From positions 1 through 64,000 of the forward strand of contig NZ_JAEQAZ010000006.1 of the NCBI RefSeq assembly GCF_016654115.1: a stretch of DNA of 64,000 bases, given 5' to 3'. A program made the translations under genes and the position numbers. Positions 26,365-35,227 of this stretch are shown one piece after another. A model generated the notes under the pieces. The model saw only the letters and a program-made list of their open reading frames with translations, ran no database searches and was not told where the DNA came from. Numbering within the stretch: position 1 is the stretch's first letter; each line of letters begins with the position of its first letter. Source of the DNA: Streptomyces sp. MBT53. Its GTDB lineage: Bacteria; Actinomycetota; Actinomycetes; Streptomycetales; Streptomycetaceae.

Positions 26365-28074
26365 ATGAGCGACCCCCGGGGCGAGCGGTCCGGCCGTGCG
26401 GCCACGCGAGATCGCTCCGGCCTGCCTCACCCACGCAGGACGGACGGAGAACCGGCCCATCGCCCGGGCGGCAGAGCCGCCGCGCGGCAGGCGGCGCGGA
26501 ACGGTGGTCACGGGGCCCGCCGCCGCGCCAAACCGGTGGCCCGGCGCCGACGGGTCGCCCGCATAGCCCTGATCACGGTGTCGGCACTGATCCTCGTCAC
26601 CGCCGGAGTCGGCACCTGGCTCTGGGAGCACCTGAACGGCAACATCAACAGCGTTGCCCTCGACGACGGCGCGGGCGGCAAGGAGAAGGCCGACGCCTTC
26701 GGCCGGACACCGATCAACCTCCTGGTGATCGGTTCGGACGGCCGGAACAACGCCGCCGACTGCAAACTGGGCGGCGGCTGCGGCTCCGGGAGTTCGACCG
26801 TCGGCCACAACGCGGACGTGGAGATGGTGGTGCACGTCTCCGCGGACCGGTCCAACGCCACCGTGATGAGCGTGCCGCGCGACACCATGACCCAGGTGCC
26901 CGCGTGCAAGGACCCGGCCAGCAGCCAGGCGACGTCCGGCTACTACGGGCAGATCAACAGCGCGCTGCAGTACGGCCCCGCCTGTCAGGTGACGACCGTG
27001 CACCAACTCACCGGCATCACCATCGACCACTTCGTCATGCTCGACTTCGCCGGCGTGGTGAAGATGTCCGACGCGGTCGGCGGCGTCTCGGTCTGCGTCA
27101 GCGACAACGTCTACGACACCTACTCGCACCTGAAGCTCGCCAAGGGCACCCACACCCTCAAGGGCGAGGCGGCGCTGGAGTTCGTCCGCTCCCGGCACGG
27201 CTTCGGCGACGGCAGCGACCTCGGCCGTACCGTCTCCCAGCACCTCTTCCTCAGTGCGATGATCCGCAAGTTCAAGAGCGCGGGCACCCTGGCCAACCCG
27301 GCCAAGGTGTACTCCCTGGCCGACGCGGCGACCAAGGCGCTCACGGTGGACACTGGCCTGGGCAGCGTCGGCAAACTCGTGGACCTGGCGACCGACCTGG
27401 ACAAGGTCCCCTCCAAGCGGATGACGTTCACCACCATGCAGACCGGGGCCGACCCGGCCAACGCCGACCGTGTCGTCCCGGCGGCCGGTGCCAAGTCCCT
27501 GTTCGCCGCCATCGCCAACGACCAGTCCCTGAGCTCGGGCAGCGGCAAGAAGAAAGCATCCGCCTCGCCCTCCACGACCGCGCCGGCCACCGTGCCGGCC
27601 GCCGAGGTCGCCGTGAAGGTGGAGAACGGCACCACCATCGGCGGACGCGCCTCCGTCATCGCCAACGCGCTCATCGCCAAGGGCTTCAGCCCCGGCACCA
27701 GCACCGGCAACGCACCCGAACAGGCGGCGACCACCCGGCTCACCTACGGCCCCGGCGAGAAGGCCGAGGCCCAGACCGTGGCCTCCGCCCTCGGCCTGTC
27801 CACCGCGCACCTCACCCAGAGCACCGCGAGCGGCCTGACCCTCGTCATCGGCGCCGACTGGACCAACGGCACGACGCTCTCGGGCAGTTCCTCGTCCGCC
27901 GCGGCACCCGCCGACACCCACGCGGCCGTCTCCAACGCCAACGCCTCGACCGCCGATCAGTCGAAGTCCTGCGCCAAGGTCAGCCCGTACAAGACGGTGT
28001 CGTTGAACGGCGTGCCGATGACACCGGCCCAGGCCTACGCGGCGGCGAGCAGCAGGAAGGACTCGGCTTCGTAG
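26365..28074 (+). CDS. LytR-CpsA-Psr (LCP) family protein with LytR_C domain
   Basis: 569 residues. A basic cytoplasmic tail of about 65 residues precedes one membrane span (RIALITVSALILVTAGVGTWLW), then the LCP domain. It includes LLVIGSDGR, the motif SVPRDTMTQVP with a catalytic-region Arg, and FVRSRHGFGDGSDLGRT. A Ser/Ala-rich linker leads to LytR_C at about residues 405-495 (VENGTTIGGRASVIANAL). LCP enzymes attach teichoic acids or other glycans to peptidoglycan. It may share wall-remodelling function with the preceding gene. Confidence 0.93.
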   Translation: MSDPRGERSGRAATRDRSGLPHPRRTDGEPAHRPGGRAAARQAARNGGHGARRRAKPVARRRRVARIALITVSALILVTAGVGTWLWEHLNGNINSVALDDGAGGKEKADAFGRTPINLLVIGSDGRNNAADCKLGGGCGSGSSTVGHNADVEMVVHVSADRSNATVMSVPRDTMTQVPACKDPASSQATSGYYGQINSALQYGPACQVTTVHQLTGITIDHFVMLDFAGVVKMSDAVGGVSVCVSDNVYDTYSHLKLAKGTHTLKGEAALEFVRSRHGFGDGSDLGRTVSQHLFLSAMIRKFKSAGTLANPAKVYSLADAATKALTVDTGLGSVGKLVDLATDLDKVPSKRMTFTTMQTGADPANADRVVPAAGAKSLFAAIANDQSLSSGSGKKKASASPSTTAPATVPAAEVAVKVENGTTIGGRASVIANALIAKGFSPGTSTGNAPEQAATTRLTYGPGEKAEAQTVASALGLSTAHLTQSTASGLTLVIGADWTNGTTLSGSSSSAAAPADTHAAVSNANASTADQSKSCAKVSPYKTVSLNGVPMTPAQAYAAASSRKDSAS

Positions 28075-28138
28075 CCGACGAAGACCGTCGTAATAATCCC
28101 GGCAGAGGTCTTCCCCGCGTCCGTATGATCCTGCCGCG

Positions 28139-28405
28139 ATGAAGAGACGTGTGCAGTTCACCGAGCAGGTCGCGCGGTTCCGTGAGTACATGCCGGCCTC
28201 GGACCGGGAGAAGTTCGAGCGCCTTCTCGACCGGATCGTGGCCGACCCGGAGGGCGATGGCAGTCACCTCGCCTACACCACCGACACCGTGACGCGCTCG
28301 GCCTGGGAAGACGGCGTGATGGTCCACTTCGTCGTGACGCGCTTCTTCGTGGTCGTCATCGAGCTGGACATCTACGACGCGGCCCGCGGCTTCAACGAGG
28401 TGTAG
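28139..28405 (+). CDS. small hypothetical protein, RelE/ParE-like in pattern
   Basis: 88 residues, with an N-terminal helix region (FTEQVARFREYMPASDREKFERLLDRI) and a strand-rich second half ending in VVTRFFVVVIELDIYDA. Size and alpha-then-beta layout resemble RelE/ParE toxins, but catalytic Arg/Tyr residues cannot be assigned and no antitoxin gene lies beside it. It could equally be an unrelated small protein. Most of it is clearly protein-coding by codon bias. Confidence 0.5.
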   Translation: MKRRVQFTEQVARFREYMPASDREKFERLLDRIVADPEGDGSHLAYTTDTVTRSAWEDGVMVHFVVTRFFVVVIELDIYDAARGFNEV

Positions 28406-28425
28406 CAACGCGCCATCTTCGTGAA

Positions 28426-28464
28426 TTGCACGTCAGTGCAAGAAACTTACAGATGCTTGCGCAA
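28426..28464. promoter_or_regulatory. clustered inverted repeats upstream of glucanase 1
   Basis: TTGCAC-GTCA-GTGCAA (28426-28441) is a perfect palindrome. It overlaps GCAAG-AAA-CTTAC, an imperfect repeat, and is followed by TTGCGCAA (28457-28464). LacI-family MalR/Reg1 sites in streptomycetes contain CTTGCAAG-like half sites, so a carbohydrate-responsive repressor is plausible. Confidence 0.45.
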
Positions 28465-28556
28465 TTCATTCTTTACTTCGTCGGAATCTAGCGGGCTTGA
28501 TGCATGCTCTGTACGGTCGGGGCGCCGGTTCCCCCCACTCCGTGAAGGAGCCTCAG

Positions 28557-31358
28557 ATGCTGACGAGCCTCAGACCCCGGCGACTGGCGGTGGCCGTCGT
28601 CGCCACGGTCGGCGCGATGTGCATGGCCGTCTTACCGGCCGCCGCCACTCAGCAGTCGCCGCCGGCCAAGGCGGCAGCGCACCTGGCGGTGGCCAACTCG
28701 ACCGCGGGCGCCACAACCCCGTTCGCCGTCTACGAAGCCGAGGCCGGAACCCCCGCCGGCGGCGCTGCCGTCCGGTCACTGACCTCGGCCCCGACCACGC
28801 AGTACTCCAGCGCCGCCCTCGAGGCCTCCGGCCATTCCTACGTCCACCTGGACGGCACCGGTCAGTCGGTGCAGTGGACGAACACCACCGGCCGGCCGAT
28901 CTCCTTCCTCGACGTCCGCGCGAGCATCCCCGATTCGGCGTCCGGCGGTGGCGCCACCGCGACGCTGAACCTCTACGTCAACGGCGTGTTCCGGCAGGCG
29001 CTGAACCTCAACTCGCTGCAGAGCTGGGTGTACGAGGGCAACGGCAACTACAACACGAGCGACGACCAGAACCCGGCCGACGGCGACCCGAGGGTCTTCT
29101 GGGACGAGTCGCACACCTTCGTCACCGGCTCCCCGATCCCCGCCGGCGCCACCTTCTCGCTGCGCAGGGACTCCGCCAACAGCGCGTCCTTCTACGACAT
29201 CGACTCCGTCGACGTGGAGAACCCGCCGGCGCCGCAGACACAGCCCGCGAACTCGATCTCGATCACGAGCTGCGGCGCGGTGGCGGACAACACCCCGACC
29301 AACGGCGGGGCCGACAGTCAGTCGGTGGACAGCCGGGCCGCCATCCAGAACTGCATCGACCAGGCCGAGCAACAGGGCAGGATCCTGTGGATCCCCCAGG
29401 GCACCTTCTATGTGAAGGGCACCGCCGGACTGACCGCGCAGGGCATCACCATCGCGGGCGCGGGGCTCTGGTACAGCACGGTCTACCGTGACGTCCCGGT
29501 CCCCAACTCCACACCCCTGGCAGCCCTGTTCGACCTCACGTCCTGCACTGTGCGTGACTTCCACATCGACGCCAACGCCGTCAGCCGGAGCACCATCGGC
29601 GGCGACGGCGGCGCGATGGACACCACCGGCACCGACTGGCTGGCCGACGGCATCTGGACCCAGCACACCATGTCGGGCTTCTGGGCCTCCGGCACCGGCG
29701 GGACGGTGAAGAACAGCAGGCTGACATCGGTCTGGGCGGACGGGATCAACGTCAACAACGTGTCGCTGGGCGCGGATTCAGGCAACGACCTGACCGTCAC
29801 CAACAACTTCGTCCGCGGCACCGGGGACGACGCGATCGCCATCAACTCGGTGAACTACAACACCAACGGCGACGGTTCGAAGACCTACTACAACCCGATG
29901 ACGAATGTCACGGTCAGCGACAACACCTCGATCGCGCCCTGGGGCGGCAAGGGCATCGGCATCTACGGCGGCAGCGGCCACCTGGTCAGGGACAACTACG
30001 TTGCCGACACGGCCCGTTACATCGGTCTGGGCGCCGGCCGCTTCGGCGTCAACGGCAGCGACCTGCTCTCCGCGACCGTGACCGGCAACACCGTGGTCCG
30101 CTCCGGCGGCAACGCCTACAGCCAGGGCCAGCCCGCCCTGCACATCGGCAACGGCGGCGACGGACAGAACGTCGGCACCGTCGACAAGGTCACGGTCACC
30201 GGCAACACCGTCACCGACTCCCTCTACGACGGGATCGGCTTCTCCACTTCCACCAACACCCTGCTCCAGGACAACACCGTCAACAGCCCCGGCCGCAACG
30301 GCATTTCGATCTCGCCGCCCTTCTATCCCGCGCCCACCGGCTCCGCGACGATCACCGGAAACACGGTCACCGGACTCGCCCCCGGCACCTCGGCCTTCGT
30401 CAACAACTCCACCGGCTTCACCGCCACGTCGAGCGACAACCACTGGCCGCCGCCCGCACCCGAAGGCCCCTACGGCGGCACCCCGGCCGCCGTGCCTGGA
30501 ACGGTCCAGGCGGAGGACTACGACACCGGCGGTCAGGGCGTCGCGTACAACGTCACCTCCGTCAACGGCAACGCCAACTCCTACCGGGCCGACGGCGTCG
30601 ACCTCGACAACACCTCGGACACCGGAGGCGGTTACAACCTGGGTTGGACCGATCCAGGACAGTGGTTCCGCTACACGGTCGACGTCGCCACGGCCGGCAC
30701 CTACACCCTCGACCTGCGCATTGCGGCCCCGACCGCCGTAACCGGCGCGCTGCGCCTGTCGGACGCCACCGGCGCGAACCTCACCGGAGCCGTCGACCTG
30801 CCCGCCACCGGCGACTGGCAGACCTGGTCCACCGTGACCACCCGGGTGACCCTGCCCGCCGGCCGACAGATTCTGACGCTCGATCAGGAAACCGGCGGCT
30901 GGAACATCAACTCCCTTGCGTTCGCAGCGAGTTCCGACACCCCCAGCACCGATCTCGCCGCAGGCAGGCCCACCGGCGAGTCCAGCCACAACGACGTGTA
31001 CCCGTCCTCGAACGTCACGGACGGCAACCAGAACACCTACTGGGAGAGCGCCAACAACGCGTTCCCGCAGTGGGTCCAGGTCGATCTGGGCTCGGCCCGG
31101 ACGGCCTCCCGTGTGGTCCTGCAGCTGCCCGCCGCCTGGGGTGCCCGCACCCAGACCCTGACCCTCGGCGGCAGCACCGACGGCACCGCCTTCACCACCC
31201 TGAAGTCCCCGGCCGCGTACACCTTCGACCCGGGCACCGGGAACACCGTCACGCTCACCTTCCCCGCCACCGCCCAGCGCTACTACCGCGTCACCGTCAC
31301 CGCCAACAACGGCTGGCCCGCGGCCCAGGTCTCCACGTTCCAGATCTGGGCCGCCTGA
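28557..31358 (+). CDS. secreted GH87-type alpha-1,3-glucanase with CBM6-like and discoidin domains (copy 1)
   Basis: 933 residues. Signal peptide about 1-31, N-terminal beta-sandwich about 55-220, right-handed beta-helix about 235-625 with the GAGLWYSTVY motif and the acid triad D395, D424, D425 (one Asp, then DD), CBM6-like module about 640-790, and a terminal F5/8-type-C discoidin domain. GH87 enzymes (mycodextranase/alpha-1,3-glucanase) cut alpha-1,3-glucan such as fungal wall glucan. The triad spacing is wider than in copy 2 by six residues, which merits checking. A TTA codon (28632-28634) lies inside the signal peptide, so translation may depend on bldA tRNA. Confidence 0.8.
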   Translation: MLTSLRPRRLAVAVVATVGAMCMAVLPAAATQQSPPAKAAAHLAVANSTAGATTPFAVYEAEAGTPAGGAAVRSLTSAPTTQYSSAALEASGHSYVHLDGTGQSVQWTNTTGRPISFLDVRASIPDSASGGGATATLNLYVNGVFRQALNLNSLQSWVYEGNGNYNTSDDQNPADGDPRVFWDESHTFVTGSPIPAGATFSLRRDSANSASFYDIDSVDVENPPAPQTQPANSISITSCGAVADNTPTNGGADSQSVDSRAAIQNCIDQAEQQGRILWIPQGTFYVKGTAGLTAQGITIAGAGLWYSTVYRDVPVPNSTPLAALFDLTSCTVRDFHIDANAVSRSTIGGDGGAMDTTGTDWLADGIWTQHTMSGFWASGTGGTVKNSRLTSVWADGINVNNVSLGADSGNDLTVTNNFVRGTGDDAIAINSVNYNTNGDGSKTYYNPMTNVTVSDNTSIAPWGGKGIGIYGGSGHLVRDNYVADTARYIGLGAGRFGVNGSDLLSATVTGNTVVRSGGNAYSQGQPALHIGNGGDGQNVGTVDKVTVTGNTVTDSLYDGIGFSTSTNTLLQDNTVNSPGRNGISISPPFYPAPTGSATITGNTVTGLAPGTSAFVNNSTGFTATSSDNHWPPPAPEGPYGGTPAAVPGTVQAEDYDTGGQGVAYNVTSVNGNANSYRADGVDLDNTSDTGGGYNLGWTDPGQWFRYTVDVATAGTYTLDLRIAAPTAVTGALRLSDATGANLTGAVDLPATGDWQTWSTVTTRVTLPAGRQILTLDQETGGWNINSLAFAASSDTPSTDLAAGRPTGESSHNDVYPSSNVTDGNQNTYWESANNAFPQWVQVDLGSARTASRVVLQLPAAWGARTQTLTLGGSTDGTAFTTLKSPAAYTFDPGTGNTVTLTFPATAQRYYRVTVTANNGWPAAQVSTFQIWAA

Positions 31359-31380
31359 CCTCTGACCCCACCCTCCCCAC

Positions 31381-31454
31381 GTGCCGCCGGACCCTCCGTC
31401 CGGCGGCACCGGCATATGCGCGGCCCGCCTGAGATCTTGCGGGTCGCGTTTTTG
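31381..31454 (+). terminator. tandem terminators after glucanase 1
   Basis: First hairpin: GTGCCGCCGGAC (31381-31392) with GTCCGGCGGCAC (31398-31409). Second: a 9-bp stem (31420-31428 with 31439-31447) followed by GTTTTTG, a true T-run terminator. Together they isolate the two glucanase genes transcriptionally. Confidence 0.85.
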
Positions 31455-31601
31455 TTTGTTGCAGAGTTCTGTCTAGTTATTGCGTGATCATGCCTATGTC
31501 ATTACGGTCCCCCTTGCATCGTCACCAACCCCCCGTCTCTCTCCCCTGCCTGGCGATGCCCGCGGAACAGTTCCGGCATTTCGTGATCAAAGGAGTGGCA
31601 C

Positions 31602-34600
31602 GTGTTCCATTCCATCCGAGATCTGAGACGAGCCCTCGTCTGGGCGGTCAGCACCGTGATGCTGGCCGCCGTAGGCGTCTTCGCTCTGGCGGCACCACCC
31701 GCCGCGGCGGCGTCGACCGCCACCGGCGGCAGCGGCGCGAGCCTCCCGTACGTCGAGGTGCAGGCGGAGAACTCCGCCACCAACGGCACGAACATCGGCC
31801 CGAGTTACACCGCCGGCCAACTCGCCGACGAGGCGTCCTACCGCAAGGCCACGACCCTCCAGGGCACCGGCCAGTACGTCACGTTCACCACACCGGTGGC
31901 CACCAACTCGATCAACTTCCGCTACAGCATCCCCGACACCTCGGGCGGCTCGGTGTACACCGCCGCGCTGTCGCTGTACGTCAACGGCGTCAAGCAGCCC
32001 GACTTCACCCTGACCAACGCCTACAGCTGGTACTACGGCAGCTACCCCTTCACCAACACCCCGGGCAGCAACCCGCACCACTTCTACGACGAGGCCCACC
32101 GCCTGTTCTCCACCACCTATCCGGCGGGCACGACCTTCAAGTTCCAGGTCGACGCGGGCGACACCGCCTCCTCGTACACGATCGACTTCGCCGACTTCGA
32201 GCAGGTCGGCGCCGCCCTGACCGCCCCCTCCGGCTCGGTGTCGGTGACCAGCAAGGGCGCCGACGCGACCGGCGTGGCCGACGCGACCAGCGCCTTCAAC
32301 GCCGCGATCAGCTCGGCGGGCCCCGGCGGCACCGTGTGGATCCCGCCGGGCACGTTCAACATCCCCGGCCACATCAGCGTCAACAACGTCACGATCGCCG
32401 GCGCCGGCATGTGGTACTCGACCGTCACCGGCACGGCACCCGGCTTCTACGGCAACTCCGCGCCCAACCCGAGCACCGGTGTGCGCCTGCAGAACTTCGC
32501 GATCTTCGGCAATGTGCAGGAACGCGACGACAGCGCCCAGGTCAACGGCATCGGCGGCGCGATGAGCAGCTCCACCGTCTCCAACCTGTGGATCGACCAC
32601 ATGAAGGTCGGCGCCTGGATGGACGGGCCGATGGACGGACTGACGTTCACCGGCATGCGCATCCGGGACACCACCGCCGACGGCATCAACTTCCATGGCG
32701 GCGTCACCAATTCGAAGGTGACCAACAGCGACATCCGCAACACCGGCGACGACGGCATCGCCACCTGGGCGGACTCCGCCCTCGGCGCCGACGCCAACGA
32801 CACGATCTCCAACAACACCGTGTCCCTGCAGATCCTCGCCAACGCCATCGCGATCTACGGCGGCCACGACAACACCGTCAGCGGCAACCGCGTGGTGGAC
32901 ACCGGCATCGCCCAGGGCGGCGGAATCCACGTGGGCCAACGCTTCACGTCCACGCCGGTCGGCACCACCACCATCTCCGACAACACCATGGTCCGGGCCG
33001 GCAGCCTCGACCCCAACTGGCAGTTCGGCGTGGGCGCGTTGTGGTTCGACGGCAGCCAGGGCGCGATCACCGGCCCCATCAACGTGACCAACGCCCTGAT
33101 CCAGCAGAGCCCTTACGAAGCGGTCCAGTGGGTCGAGGGCACCATCAGCGGCGTCAACCTCAACAACGTGACCATCGCCGGCACCGGAACCTTCGCCCTC
33201 CAGGAACAGACGGGCGGCGCAGCGAAGTTCACCAACGTCACGGCCACCGGCGTCGGTTACTCGAACCCGGTGTACAGCTGCTCGGGCGGCAACTTCGTCG
33301 TCACCGACGGCGGCGGCAACTCCGGTATCAGCGGCACGCCTTACTGCGGCACCTGGCCGGCCCCGGTGTATCCGCCCTATCCGCCCGAAGGAGTGACGGC
33401 CACTCCCGGCGCGCTCAACTTCGGTTCGGTGGCGACCGGTTCGACCAGTGACGCGCAGACCGCGACGGTCTCCAACCCGACCAACAGCGCCGCGTCCGTC
33501 TCCTCGATCTCCACCAGCGGCGACTACTCCCAGACCAATACCTGCGGCTCGTCGATCGCGGCGAACGGCTCCTGCACGGTCAGTGTGAAGTTCGCGCCGA
33601 CCGCGACGGGCAGCCGTAGCGGCGCATTGACCGTCAACGCGGGCGGGGTCACCAACACGGTCACCCTCTCCGGTACCGGCACCGCGCCGGGGCCGGTGCT
33701 GAACACCGACCCGGCGAGTCTGGCCTTCGACGGTACGGTGGTCGGCTTGTCGGCCACCGCGCAGACCGTGAAGGTGACGAACTCGGGCACCGCGTCGGCG
33801 ACCGTCTCCGGCGTCGCCGCGACCGGTGACTTCAGCCAGACCAACAACTGCGCCACCCTCGCGGTCGGCGCCTCCTGCACGGTGACCGTCGGCTTCAAGC
33901 CCACCACGGGCGGAGCGCGCACGGGCAACCTGACCGTCACCAGCAACGCCAACAACAGCCCAACTGTCGTATCCCTGGCCGGAACCGGCATCGACAGCAC
34001 CACCAACATCGCCGCCGGACGGCCGGCTACGGCGAGTTCGAGCAACAGCCCCTACGTCGCCTCGAACCTCACCGACCCGGACGCCTCGACGTACTGGGAG
34101 GGCACGAACGGCTCGTTCCCGCAGTGGGCGCAGGTCGACCTCGGCCAGAACTACAGCGTCGGCAAGGTCGTCCTCAAACTCCCGCCGGCCACGGCATGGT
34201 CGGCCCGCACCGAGACCCTCTCGGTGCAGGGATCCACGGACGGCTCCAGCTTCTCCACGATCAAGGCCTCGGCGGGCTACACCTTCGACCCGAACGCCAA
34301 CGGCAACACGGCGACCATCACGTTCAGCGCGGCCACGGCGCGCTACGTGCGGGTCAACATCAGCGCCAACACGGGCTGGAACGCCGCCCAGTTGTCGGAC
34401 TTCGAGGTGTTCCCGAGCAGCGGGGGATCCTCCCCGGCGACCCTGTCGGCCAGCCCGACATCGTTGACGTATCCCACCCAGGCGCTCAACACCGCGAGCA
34501 GCGCGCAGACGGTCACGGTGACCAACACCGGGACCGCCGCCGCGACCGTCTCCGGCGTCACCACCACGGGCGACTTCGCGCAGAGCAACACCTGCGGGAC

Positions 34601-35162
34601 ATCGATCGCGGCGGGTGCCTCCTGCACGGTGGCCATCACGTTCACACCCACCGCGTCCGGCACCCGCACCGGCGAACTCGACATCGCCAGCAACGCGTCG
34701 AACGGCACGACCACGGTCGCGCTGACCGGCACCGGAGCCGGCACGGTGAGCCGGAACCTGGCGGCGGGCGCGGCCACCACCGAGTCCAGCCACACCGACG
34801 TCTACGCGTCGTCCAACGTGACGGACGGCAACCAGGGCACCTACTGGGAGAGCGCCAACAACGCCTTCCCGCAATGGGTCCAGGTCGACCTCGGCTCCGC
34901 GCAGAGCGCCAGCCGCGTCGTCCTCCAACTCCCCGCCACCTGGGGCGCCCGCAACCAGACGCTGTCCCTGTCGGGCAGCACCGACGGCTCCACCTTCACC
35001 ACCCTGAAGGCGTCCGCCACTTACACCTTCGACCCCGCCACCAACAACACCGTCACCCTCACGTTCATCGCGGCCACCGAGCGGTACCTCCGGGTGAACA
35101 TCACGGCGAACAACGGCTGGCCGGCCGGCCAGATCTCCGAGTTCCAGGTCTGGAACACCTGA
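31602..35162 (+). CDS. secreted GH87-type alpha-1,3-glucanase with choice-of-anchor D and two discoidin domains (copy 2)
   Basis: 1186 residues. Signal peptide about 1-38, N-terminal beta-sandwich, beta-helix about 215-590 with acid triad D360, D383, D384. The Asp/Asp-Asp spacing of +23/+24 equals that reported for characterised GH87 alpha-1,3-glucanases. Three choice-of-anchor-D repeats (LNFGSVATGS... type) alternate with two F5/8-type-C domains, the last nearly identical to those of the neighbouring glucanases. GTG start with AAGGAG 8 nt upstream. The multi-domain tail suggests tight binding to insoluble glucan or cell walls. Confidence 0.85.
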   Translation: MFHSIRDLRRALVWAVSTVMLAAVGVFALAAPPAAAASTATGGSGASLPYVEVQAENSATNGTNIGPSYTAGQLADEASYRKATTLQGTGQYVTFTTPVATNSINFRYSIPDTSGGSVYTAALSLYVNGVKQPDFTLTNAYSWYYGSYPFTNTPGSNPHHFYDEAHRLFSTTYPAGTTFKFQVDAGDTASSYTIDFADFEQVGAALTAPSGSVSVTSKGADATGVADATSAFNAAISSAGPGGTVWIPPGTFNIPGHISVNNVTIAGAGMWYSTVTGTAPGFYGNSAPNPSTGVRLQNFAIFGNVQERDDSAQVNGIGGAMSSSTVSNLWIDHMKVGAWMDGPMDGLTFTGMRIRDTTADGINFHGGVTNSKVTNSDIRNTGDDGIATWADSALGADANDTISNNTVSLQILANAIAIYGGHDNTVSGNRVVDTGIAQGGGIHVGQRFTSTPVGTTTISDNTMVRAGSLDPNWQFGVGALWFDGSQGAITGPINVTNALIQQSPYEAVQWVEGTISGVNLNNVTIAGTGTFALQEQTGGAAKFTNVTATGVGYSNPVYSCSGGNFVVTDGGGNSGISGTPYCGTWPAPVYPPYPPEGVTATPGALNFGSVATGSTSDAQTATVSNPTNSAASVSSISTSGDYSQTNTCGSSIAANGSCTVSVKFAPTATGSRSGALTVNAGGVTNTVTLSGTGTAPGPVLNTDPASLAFDGTVVGLSATAQTVKVTNSGTASATVSGVAATGDFSQTNNCATLAVGASCTVTVGFKPTTGGARTGNLTVTSNANNSPTVVSLAGTGIDSTTNIAAGRPATASSSNSPYVASNLTDPDASTYWEGTNGSFPQWAQVDLGQNYSVGKVVLKLPPATAWSARTETLSVQGSTDGSSFSTIKASAGYTFDPNANGNTATITFSAATARYVRVNISANTGWNAAQLSDFEVFPSSGGSSPATLSASPTSLTYPTQALNTASSAQTVTVTNTGTAAATVSGVTTTGDFAQSNTCGTSIAAGASCTVAITFTPTASGTRTGELDIASNASNGTTTVALTGTGAGTVSRNLAAGAATTESSHTDVYASSNVTDGNQGTYWESANNAFPQWVQVDLGSAQSASRVVLQLPATWGARNQTLSLSGSTDGSTFTTLKASATYTFDPATNNTVTLTFIAATERYLRVNITANNGWPAGQISEFQVWNT

Positions 35163-35177
35163 CCTGACGCGACGGTG

Positions 35178-35203
35178 CCGCCGGGCGCACCCGCGCCCGG
35201 CGG
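35178..35203 (+). terminator. hairpin terminator after glucanase 2
   Basis: Perfect 11-bp stem CCGCCGGGCGC (35178-35188) with GCGCCCGGCGG (35193-35203), ACCC loop, just after the stop and before the ribosome-binding site of the next gene. Confidence 0.75.
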
Positions 35204-35227
35204 TCCCCACCACCGAAAGGAGTCGAG

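Noticed and set aside
31587..35213. Long antisense reading frame (about 1200 residues) opposite glucanase 2
   Set aside because: It is a GC-bias shadow: Arg/Gly/Ala-rich with no domain, whereas the plus strand has a signal peptide, domains and ribosome-binding site.
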